The notes: generated from the sequence alone by a model not told the origin. A DNA stretch of 64,000 bases from Actinoplanes sp. N902-109 (GCF_000389965.1 NC_021191.1:5953501-6017500); one strand, 5' to 3'; shown: positions 22,419 through 30,870, counted from the first letter of the stretch. Numbers and translations are program-made.

Positions 22419-24743
22419 CGGCCCGGCGAGGGCGTCGAGCCGGCGTTGCACCTCCTCGGCCCGCTCGTTGTGGTGCTGTTGTTCGTGCAGCTCCAGGGAG
22501 AGCTGCCAGGAGCGGCGGGCCCGACCCGCGTCGCCCAGGGCGAGGTGGATCTCGCCGAGCCGGTGCAGGATCTCCGCCTCGTGGAAGACGTTGCTGAGTT
22601 CGCGGCTGAGGTCGAGCGCCTGCCGATAGTTCGCCAGTGCGTCCGCGAGCCGTCCGGTTTCCTGATTCAGATGGGCCAGATGGGCGACGGCGGAGGCCTC
22701 GCCGCCGCGGTGGTGGTGCCGGCGGAACAGCGTCAGCGCGGCTTCGAGGTGGGTGCGGGCCTCGTCGTGCCGGCCGAGCAGCAGCGAGTACCAGCCCACG
22801 TCGTTGAGCGCATCGGCCAGCGACACGGGCTGGTCGAGCTCGCGGTACCGGGCGAGGGCGGTCGTGGCGTGCCGCAGCGCCCGCTGGTTGTCGCCCTGCT
22901 GTTCCCACGCGCAGGCGAGGTTGTGCTCGCTGTGCGCCTGCCCGGGGCGATCACCGAGTTCTTGCGCCAGCGCCAGCGCCCGGCCGAGATGGAGCTGTGC
23001 GTCGGCGTGCAGACCGACGTGGCCGCAGGAGTGGCCGAGATGCTGGTGAGCGAGGGCGCGCGCCGCGGGATCGCCCTCGCGCTCGGCGGCAGCCAGCGCT
23101 TCCCGCCATGAGGTGACCAGGCTGTGGTGGTGACCCCGGCGCCACAGGTAGGTGTCGAGCGTCCAGGACAGTTGCCAGACCGCGCGGTGCCAGCCGTGCT
23201 CCGCGGCGAGGTCGCGTACCGCAAGGAGGTTGGTCTCCTCGCTCTCCCACCATGTCGATGCCGCCGCGAAGTCGGTGAGGAGCTGCGGCCGGCAGCTGGG
23301 CGGCACCGGGCCGAGGTCGATGGGGTCGCGATGGGGATGCAGGAGGCGGTCGGCTGCATAGGCGGTGTGCAGGTAGAAGTCGACCAGCCTGCGCTGGGCA
23401 CCGAGCCGCTCGGTGGCGGTGAGGTCGTGATCGGCGCGGTCCCGGGCGTACAACGCGATCAGGTCGTGCAAGCGGTAGCGGGCCGGTGTGTCCTGCTGGA
23501 CCAGGTGTGCTTGTTCGAGCCCGCGCAGCAGCAGACGTGTCCCGGCAGCGGGCCGGTCGATGAGATCGGCGATCGCCGGCAGGCCGATGTCGCTCCCGGG
23601 AACGGTGCCGAGCAGCATGAACAACTGTGCCTGGTCGTCGCGCAAGGCAGCGTAGGACCAGGACAGGACGGTGGGGATGCTGGCAGCCGGCTCGTCGTCG
23701 TCGAGGGCGCCGAGCCGGCCGGCGGCCTCGCGGAGTTCGGCGGCCAGCTCCGCGAGCGGGAAGCCGGGATACGTCAGCGCCCGCCCGGCGACGATACCCA
23801 GGGCAAGCGGGGATCCGGCGCAGTAGCTGAGCAGTTCGGCCACGGCTCCGGGCTCCGCGGCGAGCCGTTCCGGCCCCAGGCGCAGGGCCAGCAGTTCGCG
23901 TGCTTCGGCGTCGGTGAGAACGTCCAGCGGCATGGGTCGGGCTCCTTGGCCGGTGATCAGGCCCGGCAGCCGGTTGCGGCTCGTGATCAGCACCGTGCAG
24001 GCGGGAGAAGCCGGGAGCAGGGGCAGGACCTGCGCCGTCTCCTGGACGTTGTCCAGAACGATCAGCATGCGGCGGCCTGATACCAGGCGGCGGTAGAGGG
24101 CGGTCTGCGCGTCCTCCTCCGCCGGGATGCTGCTGTCCTGGATCCCCAGCGCGGTGAGGAAAGCGCGTGCCACCGAGGCCGGGGACACCGGGCTGCCCGG
24201 TCCGAACCCGTTGAGGTCGGCGAACAGGTGGCCGCCCGGGAACTGGTCGGCATGCCGGCGGGCCCAGTGCACGGCGAGCCAGGTCTTGCCGATCCCACCG
24301 GCGCCCACGATCAGGAGGATGAGCACCGCCTCGGCCGGTCCGGCGGATCCGTCGAGGGCCGCGGTGAGCGCCCTCAGGGGCCCGGCGCGGCCGGCGAACC
24401 CCGGTGGTGGCGCAGGCAGTTGCGACGGCGTCTGCGTGCCCGGGCCATGAGCAGACGCGCCGGTGGATGCTTCCAGCCGCGAGCAGAGGTCCTCCAGGAT
24501 CGCGACGGAGTCCGCACCGAGCCGGCGCCGGGCCGCCCGCACGACCGCTGCGAGAGCGGGCGCCGGGAGGAGCCGGACCAGGTCCGTCGTGAACCGGTCG
24601 GCCGGTCCCTCCCACTGCAGGGCGGTGTCGAGACGGGTGCCCAGCAACGCCGGGCGGACCAGCGCCTCGCGGTCGTCGAGCCGGGTGAGGTGGGGTTTGA
24701 GCACCTCGGCGATCTCGGTCCGGACGGCGTCGGCCTGCACCAT
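22395..24743 (-). CDS. STAND NTPase with helical adaptor-like N-terminus and TPR array
   Basis: 782 residues; a GAGG ribosome site overlaps the stop of the upstream protease gene. Residues 1-93 form a small helical domain (DDREALVRPALLG..F..DLVRLLP..ALAAVVRAA) resembling the death-like effector-associated domains of bacterial conflict systems. After a Pro-rich linker comes an NB-ARC-type ATPase: Walker A VGAGGIGKT (about 146-154), Walker B MLIVLDNVQ, sensor ITSRNRL and a GSPLAL motif. A winged-helix region (LHDLIALYARDRA) leads to about seven TPRs (500-760), with LHADAQLHLGRALALAQELGD as one unit. AfsR-like architecture without a SARP DNA-binding domain. It probably oligomerises after TPR-mediated sensing and recruits the protease (inference). 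Confidence 0.85.
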   Translation of the reverse strand: MVQADAVRTEIAEVLKPHLTRLDDREALVRPALLGTRLDTALQWEGPADRFTTDLVRLLPAPALAAVVRAARRRLGADSVAILEDLCSRLEASTGASAHGPGTQTPSQLPAPPPGFAGRAGPLRALTAALDGSAGPAEAVLILLIVGAGGIGKTWLAVHWARRHADQFPGGHLFADLNGFGPGSPVSPASVARAFLTALGIQDSSIPAEEDAQTALYRRLVSGRRMLIVLDNVQETAQVLPLLPASPACTVLITSRNRLPGLITGQGARPMPLDVLTDAEARELLALRLGPERLAAEPGAVAELLSYCAGSPLALGIVAGRALTYPGFPLAELAAELREAAGRLGALDDDEPAASIPTVLSWSYAALRDDQAQLFMLLGTVPGSDIGLPAIADLIDRPAAGTRLLLRGLEQAHLVQQDTPARYRLHDLIALYARDRADHDLTATERLGAQRRLVDFYLHTAYAADRLLHPHRDPIDLGPVPPSCRPQLLTDFAAASTWWESEETNLLAVRDLAAEHGWHRAVWQLSWTLDTYLWRRGHHHSLVTSWREALAAAEREGDPAARALAHQHLGHSCGHVGLHADAQLHLGRALALAQELGDRPGQAHSEHNLACAWEQQGDNQRALRHATTALARYRELDQPVSLADALNDVGWYSLLLGRHDEARTHLEAALTLFRRHHHRGGEASAVAHLAHLNQETGRLADALANYRQALDLSRELSNVFHEAEILHRLGEIHLALGDAGRARRSWQLSLELHEQQHHNERAEEVQRRLDALAGPGDRGDQP

Positions 24744-24749
24744 GGTGGT

Positions 24750-25817
24750 CTACCTCGCGAGCTGGGCGGCGATCTCGGGGGCGTTGCGGGCGAGGTCGGC
24801 CAGGATGGCGACCGTGCTGATCCCTTCGTTACGCAGCTGCCGTTCGGTGCTGCCGGGGGTGCTCAGCAGACCTCCGGCATGGTGCACCCCGATGACCTCG
24901 AAGTCCTGGTCGAACACCGGCGACCCGGAGGAGCCGGGCTCGGTCGACGTGGTGTACTGCACGACCCGGTCGTCGGCGTACGCCACGAAGTTGTTCTGCA
25001 TGGAGATCTTCTTGTAGTGCCCGCCGGGGTGCTGGATGATCGTCACCCGCTGGCCCCGGCCGGCCCGGCGGGCCCGCATGACCAGCGGCTGGAACGCCGC
25101 GGACGGCGTCTCGAGCTCGACCACCGTCAGGTCGAGCCGTTCGTCGGTGTGGAAGAGGCCCTCGGCGCGGGCGCCCGCCACCTCCGCCGGCCGGGCGCGG
25201 CGGGCGCGGTCCACCTGATGGTTGAACGTGTACGACGAGGCGGCGGCGACGGCGCGGTCGGGCAGGACGTGGTGGTTGGTGACCAGCAGCCGCGGCGACA
25301 CCATGAAGCCGGTGCCCACCCAGCCGGGAGCGAGCACCCGGACGACGGCCCGGGCCGCGTCGAGCGCCAGCTCCAGGACGAAGATGTCGCGCAGCGTGTT
25401 CTCGCCGATGATCTTCTCGGCCGTCCCGGACGGGGTGTCCCCGCCCCGCCACTCGCCGATCCCGGTGTCGTCCACGGCCGGGGGCGTGGCCAGGGGATAA
25501 CGCACGAGCACGCTCCGCAGGACCTGCGCGCTGCCGCCGCCGCCGAGGTACGAGAGCATCTTGTTGAGCAGGACGCCCAGCGCCTCCCGCCCGGGCTCGT
25601 CCTGGCCGAACAGCTGCAGCCGCTGCACCACCCGGACCGCGACGGCGCGGGGGGTGCCGTCCAGGTCCAGCGAGGTGATGACGTCGTCGCCGCGAGGCGT
25701 ACCGGCGAACACGTCGGTCAGCAGGTCGGCCCGCTGCTGAGCGGTCCGGAAGTCGGGCATCGTGGCGAGAATCGCGACAACACGTTCGAAGTCCTCGGCG
25801 GCGAGGCTGACACTCAT
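24750..25817 (-). CDS. Trypsin-like serine protease with N-terminal helical adaptor-like domain
   Basis: 355 residues, with a GGGGTGAG ribosome site before ATG 25817. Residues 5-93 are a helical domain (FERVVAILATMPDFRTAQQR..LLTDVFAG, LDGTPRAVAVRVVQRLQLFG, REALGVLLNKML) of the effector-associated kind, similar in pattern to the N-terminus of the next gene's STAND product. The protease (about 130-345) has a complete triad: His183 in VTNHHVL, Asp229 in ERLDLTVVEL, Ser297 in EPGSSGSPVFD, in the V8/DegP-like style. There is no signal peptide, so it is cytoplasmic. Likely the executioner of the three-gene operon; 4 bp after the ThiG-like gene and 6 bp before the STAND gene. Confidence 0.86.
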   Translation of the reverse strand: MSVSLAAEDFERVVAILATMPDFRTAQQRADLLTDVFAGTPRGDDVITSLDLDGTPRAVAVRVVQRLQLFGQDEPGREALGVLLNKMLSYLGGGGSAQVLRSVLVRYPLATPPAVDDTGIGEWRGGDTPSGTAEKIIGENTLRDIFVLELALDAARAVVRVLAPGWVGTGFMVSPRLLVTNHHVLPDRAVAAASSYTFNHQVDRARRARPAEVAGARAEGLFHTDERLDLTVVELETPSAAFQPLVMRARRAGRGQRVTIIQHPGGHYKKISMQNNFVAYADDRVVQYTTSTEPGSSGSPVFDQDFEVIGVHHAGGLLSTPGSTERQLRNEGISTVAILADLARNAPEIAAQLAR

Positions 25818-25821
25818 CGGC

Positions 25822-26610
25822 TCACCCCGGTGCGATCAGCGGCTCGGTGCCGGACTCGAAGCACAGCCGTCCGGCCGCCGCGGCATGCCGCATCGACGCG
25901 GCCATCCTCACTTTGTCCCCGGCCTCGGCCACCGCGGTGTTGACCAGCACGGCAGCCGCACCCAGCTCCATGGCCCGGGCGACATGCGACGCGCGGCCGA
26001 GGCCACCCTCGATGATCACCGGGATGCCGAGAACGCCGATGATCTCGCGCAGCCGCTGCGGGTCGTCGATGCCCCGGTCCGAGCCGATCGGCGCGGCCAT
26101 GACCCGCACCGCGGCACAGCCCAGATCCTCGAGCTCCCGCGCGGTACGCAGGTCGGGCTGGATGAACGGCAGCAGTTCCAGGCCGGAGCGGCGCAGCTCA
26201 CGGGCGGCTTCCAGGGTCGCTGCGTTGTCCGGGACGTTGGTGTCCACCCGCACGTCCAGCTTGAGGATGTCGATGCCCATCGACTCCCGGAGGACCTGGG
26301 CCGTACGGATCGCGGCCGCCCGGCTGCGCGCGAAGGAGGTCGTGCCGATCCAGACGAAATCGTCGAGCCGCACGGCCCGGTCCAGGTCGGCCAGCAGCAG
26401 ACTGGGCCGATCGTTGTCGGTGTCCGTGGTGACGATGATGACGTCGGCGCCCGCGGCCGCCAGGACCTGCCCGGCCACCTCGGCGGAGTCGTAGTGCTCG
26501 ATGCCGACCAGCAGCCGGGAACGCACCGTGCGACCGGCGACGTCCAGCCAGGGACCGGTGCCGGCGAGGTCACCGATCGCTGTCTGCGACGTTCCCATCG
26601 TCCCCCGCAT
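25822..26610 (-). CDS. ThiG-like (thiazole synthase superfamily) barrel protein in the STAND-protease operon
   Basis: 262 residues from ATG 26610; ATG 26598 is an alternative, and neither has a well-spaced ribosome site. The C-terminal two thirds follow ThiG closely: Lys117 in DILKLDVRVD (the Schiff-base Lys of ThiG), ELLPFIQPDL, CAAVRVMAAPIGSDRGI, VIIEGGLGRASHVARAMELGAAAVLVNTA and the AAAAGRL tail. The ThiG segment usually reading PNTAGC is replaced by IGTTSFA, and no thiS, thiO, thiF or thiC is nearby. Either a diverged thiazole synthase or a ThiG fold recruited to the conflict operon, perhaps making or sensing a metabolite (inference). First gene of the operon. Confidence 0.8.
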   Translation of the reverse strand: MRGTMGTSQTAIGDLAGTGPWLDVAGRTVRSRLLVGIEHYDSAEVAGQVLAAAGADVIIVTTDTDNDRPSLLLADLDRAVRLDDFVWIGTTSFARSRAAAIRTAQVLRESMGIDILKLDVRVDTNVPDNAATLEAARELRRSGLELLPFIQPDLRTARELEDLGCAAVRVMAAPIGSDRGIDDPQRLREIIGVLGIPVIIEGGLGRASHVARAMELGAAAVLVNTAVAEAGDKVRMAASMRHAAAAGRLCFESGTEPLIAPG

Positions 26611-26656
26611 GATCGGCGTGCCCGGACGGCTATGACACTAGTGCACGCCATTACGC

Positions 26657-26685
26657 ACTGCACGTTCACGGCAACGCAAGGTCAA
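26657..26685 (-). promoter_or_regulatory. Candidate promoter of the ThiG-protease-STAND operon
   Basis: On the minus strand TTGACC (26685-26680) and TGCAGT (26662-26657) are 17 nt apart, about 50 nt before the first start codon. A CACTAGTG palindrome lies just downstream at about 26636-26643. The match to a vegetative promoter is only moderate. Confidence 0.3.
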
Positions 26686-26692
26686 CTACGGT

Positions 26693-27202
26693 CTATTCGA
26701 CCTGCCGCTGCGGGGCGGTGGGCACCGGGAGGCCTTCGGCGGGCGGGGCGAAGACGTCGTCGGCGTTGCTGAGGCCGAGTTCCCGGCGGGCGGCGACGAC
26801 CAGTGTGGTGGTCCACTCGTCGCCCAGCCGCTGGGCCTCGCGGAAGTCGGCCCGGTTGCCGATCGCGGCCTGCCACTGCCAATAGCCGTAGTGCAACAGC
26901 CAGCGGCCGGCCTCCTGGGTCGCGAGCGTTTCCGAGGTCAGCCGCAGCCGCGCGTACGAGGCCCGGGCACTGATGTGCGCACCCGCGGTGGCCTCGCGCA
27001 GATCGGCGCGTCCGGGCTCGGCATGCAGCTCGTGGCTGAGGTCGCGGAGCCGCCCGACCTCGGCGAGGAACTCGATGCAGGCCCGCCGCACCGAGTCCGT
27101 ACGGGCCCGGCGTTCCTCCCGCCTCGCCCCGACGAGAGCCGTCAGCAGCGTCCCGGCGACCCCGATGAGCGCACCCGCGAGGGCGAAGAACGCAGCAGCC
27201 AT
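26693..27202 (-). CDS. Small membrane-anchored helical protein, unknown function
   Basis: 169 residues if started at ATG 27202; in-frame ATGs at 27232 and 27262 are possible and no start has a convincing ribosome site. One N-terminal membrane segment (AAFFALAGALIGVAGTLLTALVG) is followed by a basic charged helix (ARREERRARTDSVRRACIEFLAEVGRL) and a soluble helical domain (YARLRLTSETLATQEAGRWLLHYGYWQWQ), then a Pro-rich tail. N-in, cytoplasmic-domain topology is likely. It is on the same strand as, and 82 bp upstream of, the ThiG-like gene, so it may be an accessory of that operon. Family not recognised. Confidence 0.65.
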   Translation of the reverse strand: MAAAFFALAGALIGVAGTLLTALVGARREERRARTDSVRRACIEFLAEVGRLRDLSHELHAEPGRADLREATAGAHISARASYARLRLTSETLATQEAGRWLLHYGYWQWQAAIGNRADFREAQRLGDEWTTTLVVAARRELGLSNADDVFAPPAEGLPVPTAPQRQVE

Positions 27203-27277
27203 CCGCACAGCTTGGCTCGACCTCGATCGAACTTCCACCATCTGTCGCATGGACGGCAGCACCCGCTGCCGGTCGGC

Positions 27278-27571
27278 TCAGAGGCGGCGGGTGGCGTACA
27301 ACGTCGTGCCGTACGGCGGCCGGAACTCGGTCCACGCGGTCTCGGTGAAGCCGAGCTTGGCCAGGACGCGGCGGGACGCGGTGTTCCAGTCCCAGACCGA
27401 GGCCCAGAGGCGTTCGTGGCCGGCCGACCTCGCGCGGTCGAGGCGGCGGTGGGGCGGCACGCGGGGGTCGCGTTCGGTCCGGAGTTCGTGCTCGACGGCG
27501 GCATGCCCGGCCTGCCACGGCCGGAGCAGCAGCCGTCGCGTCTGGTGAACGACGTCGTGCTCAGCTGTCAT
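27278..27571 (-). pseudogene. Internally deleted GNAT acetyltransferase remnant
   Basis: 97 residues starting at ATG 27571 and overlapping the upstream tetR-like gene by 11 bp. The first strand of a GNAT (HQTRRLLLRPWQAGHAAVEHEL) is joined almost directly to the C-terminal signature (VWDWNTASRRVLAKLGFTETA). The central half, including the acetyl-CoA-binding R/Q-x-x-G-x-G/A loop, is absent. The middle is Arg-rich and low quality. This looks like a deletion relic that is still translatable, not a working enzyme. Confidence 0.6.
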
Positions 27572-28133
27572 GCCGGGCGCCGGGCACGCGGGCCGCGAGG
27601 CCCTCGACGATGAGGGCGAGGCCCGCCTCGAAGGCCGCCCCGTGGTCGATGGGGGGCAGGCCCGCCGGCGCGGGGACGGCGTCGGCTTGTTCCTCGAGCA
27701 CGCTGCCGACGGTGAAGCGCCCGGCGGCCAGCATCGCCATCTGCGCGTCGGTCGCGGGTACACCGGCGGCGGTCAGGAAGGCCATCTTGTGGGCGATGCG
27801 GGTCAGGTCGGCCGGGCCGGGGAGGTGACCGGCGTGCAGGCGGGCGCCGTCGCGGTGCAGCAGCAGGGTGCTGCGCAGGCTGCGCATGTTGTCCAGGAAC
27901 CACGCGCGCCAGTCGTCGGGCGGCTCGGGCAGCGGGGCTGTCGCGTGTGGTGCCATGGCGGCTTCGGCCATGGCGGCGAGCAGGTCCTCCTTCTTGCGGA
28001 AGTGGTGGTAGAGCGACGGCTGCTCCACCCCCAGCCGCCGGGCGAGGTGCCGGGTGGTGACGGCGTCCAGGCCGACCTCGTCGAGCAGGCGGAGGGCTTC
28101 GGCGATCACCGTGTCCCGGCTGAGCTTGGCCAT
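27561..28133 (-). CDS. TetR-family repressor of the tetracycline-repressor class
   Basis: 190 residues. N-terminal HTH: SRDTVIAEALRLLDEVGLDAVTTRHLARRLGVEQPSLYHHFRKKEDLL, followed by a TetR_C-type all-helical ligand domain. The recognition helix region VEQPSLYHHF is close to classical TetR (VEQPTLYWHV), and the intergenic region carries three tetO-like palindromes. It therefore probably represses itself and the divergent monooxygenase gene, with release by a polycyclic ligand. The ribosome site is weak; operator O1 overlaps the leader. Confidence 0.9.
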   Translation of the reverse strand: MAKLSRDTVIAEALRLLDEVGLDAVTTRHLARRLGVEQPSLYHHFRKKEDLLAAMAEAAMAPHATAPLPEPPDDWRAWFLDNMRSLRSTLLLHRDGARLHAGHLPGPADLTRIAHKMAFLTAAGVPATDAQMAMLAAGRFTVGSVLEEQADAVPAPAGLPPIDHGAAFEAGLALIVEGLAARVPGARHDS

Positions 28134-28142
28134 GCCGCCAAT

Positions 28143-28216
28143 CTATCAGTGATAGGCGACACCTTGACGACCTATCACTGATAGGCAACGCTGGGAGCCG
28201 TACCTATCAGCGATAG
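28143..28216. promoter_or_regulatory. Three tetO-like operators between tetR-type repressor and monooxygenase
   Basis: O1 CTATCAGTGATAG (28143-28155) and O2 CCTATCACTGATAGG (28171-28185) are perfect palindromes. O3 CTATCAGCGATAG (28204-28216) has one mismatch. O1 is identical to the core of the Tn10 tetO2 site. Centres are 29 and 32 bp apart, about three helical turns. A TTGACG box at 28164-28169 lies between O1 and O2 and may be the -35 of the monooxygenase promoter. Confidence 0.88.
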
Positions 28217-28232
28217 ATTTGGGGTGGGCGTC

Positions 28233-29438
28233 ATGAGGATCCTGGTGTGCGGTGGCGGGATCGCCGGACCGGCCGCGGCGTACTGGCTGGCCCGGGGCGG
28301 GCATGAGGTGGTCGTGGCCGAGCGCTTCCCGGCGCTGCGGGCCACCGGCGCTCAGGTCGACCTGCGCGGGCAGGGCATCGAGGCGGTACGGCGGATGGGC
28401 CTGCTCGACGCCGTCCGCAGCCGGCTGGTGGACGAGGCGGGCGTGGCGCTGGTGGACCGGCACGGCCGGACCCGGGCGACGATCCTGGCGAACACCTCCG
28501 GCCACGGCCGGCAGAGCCTGACCTCCGAGTACGAGATCATGCGCGGCGATCTGGTGCGCATCCTCTTCGACGCCACCAGGAACGACGTCCAGTACGTCTT
28601 CGGCGTCACCGTGGACGGTTTCGAGCAGGACGAGCACCGGGTCGTCGCGCACTTCTCCGACGGCAGTTCCGACGTTTTCGACCTGCTGATCGGGGCGGAC
28701 GGTCAGGGGTCGCGGATCCGGCAGGCGATCCAGCCGGCGGGTGCCACCGACCCGTACCGGACAATGGGCATCCACATGGCCTACTGGTTCGTGCCCCGGA
28801 TCGGTTCGGACACCACCGTCCGGGACTCCTACATCGCACCCGGCGGCCGGATGATCATGCGGCGCAGCCACGCGCCGAACGAGACGCAGGTGTATTTCGT
28901 GCTGCGCGAGGACTCCGCGGAGGCCTCGGCCGTGCATCGGGAACCAGTCGAACGGCAGAAACAGTTCTGGGCTCAGCGGTTCCGCGATGCCGGGTGGCAG
29001 ACCGGCCGGTTCATCGACGGCATGGCGGCCACCCCCAGCTTCTACTCGCAGGAAGTGCTGCAGGTGCGCACGCGAACATGGTCGAAAGGGCGGGTGGTGC
29101 TGCTCGGGGATGCGGCGCACTGTGCCTCCCCGTACAGCGGGATGGGCACGTCAGGCGGCCTGGTGGGAGCCTATGTCCTGGCCGGTGAGCTCAATGCGGA
29201 CCCCGGTCCCGGTACGGCGTTCGCGCGCTACGACCGCACGTTGCGGCCCTTCGCCGACACCATTCAGGACGCGGTGAACCCCCGGTTGCTGCGCCTGGGC
29301 ATGCCGAAATCCCAGCTCGGCGTGGGCACCGTGCAGACGGCCGCCTCGGTGGCGACGTTCCTGCGCATCCCGGACCTGATCGCTCGGTTCTCGACAACGG
29401 ACCGAGGCGGTGCCTGGGAGCTCCCGGCGTACCGATGA
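28233..29438 (+). CDS. FAD-dependent monooxygenase, TetX-like
   Basis: 401 residues; ATG 28233 has GGGG 8 nt upstream, and an in-frame GTG at 28224 is less likely. Group A flavin monooxygenase signatures are complete: dinucleotide fold ILVCGGGIAGPAAAYWLARGGHEVVVAER, the DG motif LLIGADGQGSRIR, and GD motif VVLLGDAAHCASPYSGMGTSGGLVGAYVLA. The last closely resembles TetX-type tetracycline-inactivating or polyketide-modifying hydroxylases. Control by a classical TetR-type repressor with tetO sites strengthens that link. The substrate is not proven. Its stop overlaps the start of the decayed efflux gene (ATGA). Confidence 0.88.
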   Translation: MRILVCGGGIAGPAAAYWLARGGHEVVVAERFPALRATGAQVDLRGQGIEAVRRMGLLDAVRSRLVDEAGVALVDRHGRTRATILANTSGHGRQSLTSEYEIMRGDLVRILFDATRNDVQYVFGVTVDGFEQDEHRVVAHFSDGSSDVFDLLIGADGQGSRIRQAIQPAGATDPYRTMGIHMAYWFVPRIGSDTTVRDSYIAPGGRMIMRRSHAPNETQVYFVLREDSAEASAVHREPVERQKQFWAQRFRDAGWQTGRFIDGMAATPSFYSQEVLQVRTRTWSKGRVVLLGDAAHCASPYSGMGTSGGLVGAYVLAGELNADPGPGTAFARYDRTLRPFADTIQDAVNPRLLRLGMPKSQLGVGTVQTAASVATFLRIPDLIARFSTTDRGGAWELPAYR

Positions 29439-30870
29439 ATTGCCGGGCCCTCGGCCGGATCGCGGATCCCGGACGGCGCCGCGAAGATCGGCGGATGGTG
29501 TGGACGGCCGGCTTCACGCGCTCCTTCGTCGCCCGGGCAGTGTCGGTGTTCGGCGACACGATGCTGACCGTGGCGGCGGCGCCGGCGATCGGCGCGACCG
29601 GCGTCGGGGCCGTGCTCGCGGCGTGGACGCTGCCGTTCCTCGGTTTCCTCCTGTTCGGCGGCGTGTTCGCCGACCGGCTGGGCGCCCGCCCGCTGATGCT
29701 CGGCGCCGACCTGGTGTGGCTGCTCGCGCAGGCGTCGTCACGATCGCCTTCTGCACCGGTACGCCGCCGCTGTGGCTGCTGATCACCTGCTCGGCGGTCA
29801 GCGGCTCGGCCGCGGCGATGTTCCAGCCCGGCGTCAACGGCATCGTGCCCCAGCTGACCAGCGACCCGCACCGGGCCAACGCGACCATCCGGGCGGCCGG
29901 CGCGGTCGCCGAACTGCTCGGCTCGGCGGCCGCCGGCATCCTCGTCAGCGTGTTCGGCGCGGGCGGGCCTACACTGTGGACGCCGCGACCTTCGCCATCA
30001 GTACCGCCTGCCCTGGCCGGGTTACGAATGCACCCGGTGGCCCGGGCGAAGACCTCGACACTGACCGACCTCGTGGCAGGCCGGCACGAATCCCGCGCCC
30101 GCACCTGGCTCTGGAGCGTCATCCTGGTCTGGGCCGCCTTCGGCATCTTCCCGTTCGGCCCGCTGATCCCGCTCGGCGCGGTGCTCGTCGACCGGCACAC
30201 GTACGGCTGGATGCAATCCGCAGCCGGAGCCGGGACGATCCTCGGCGGTCTCGCCGCACTCCGCGCCCAACCCCGGCGGCCACTCGCCGCCGGGGCCGTA
30301 CTGATGGTCGGCTACCCGCTGCTGCCACTCGCGATCGCGCTGCACCGGCCGCTGCCGCCGCTCCTGCTCGCCGCCGGCATCAGCGGCATCGCCTGGGCGT
30401 TCTGGTCCATCATGTGGCAGACCAGCGTGCAGACGGCCATGCTCAACCGGGTCACCTCCTACGAGGTCCTGGGCTCCGACGGCAGCCTCCCCATCGGCCA
30501 GGCCCTGGCCGGCCCGGTGGCGGGCGCGGTCGGCGCGGAACGGGTGCTCGGCACCTCGGTGGTGGTGGGGCTGCTCGGCTGCGTCGCCCTGCTGCTCATC
30601 CCCGCCGTCCGCAACCTTGGCCGGGCCCCGGCACCCGACGACGTACTGACGCGGTCGCCTGCCCAGGTCGGTCGCACCCGCCTTGTTCCGGGTCGCTCAG
30701 ACCGTCGTCGGGATGCGCCACGAACACGGCTCCCCATGGCCTCGGCAGACGCGGGCCCGGCCTCGCATCGCCATTGCAGACGCGGGCCCAGCATCACCAC
30801 TGCCTGCTCCCCCGCAATTACAGCCGCGGAACCGGTACACCGCAGAGACTGTTTCACCGCGGACGTATGA
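29435..30870 (+). pseudogene. Frameshifted MFS efflux transporter
   Basis: MFS sequence is spread over three frames. Frame A (29435 to about 29730) carries SFVARAVSVFGDTMLTVAAAP..FGGVFADRLGARPLML. The second frame takes over at about 29731 (VVTIAFCTGTPPLWLLITCSAVSG). A short third-frame piece at about 29970-30010 contains YTVDAATFAIST. The second frame then returns (LWSVILVWAAFGIFPFG, IAWAFWSIMWQTSVQTAM). At least two indels, one partly compensated, break the protein. MFS-like sequence fades near 30625, and the frame then runs on into repeat DNA to 30870, so the natural stop is also lost. It would have formed a TetR-regulated enzyme-plus-efflux pair with the monooxygenase. Sequencing error cannot be excluded. 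Confidence 0.72.

Noticed and set aside
26611..26692. TPP riboswitch before the ThiG-like gene
   Set aside because: The THI-box CTGAGA and its partner segments are absent.
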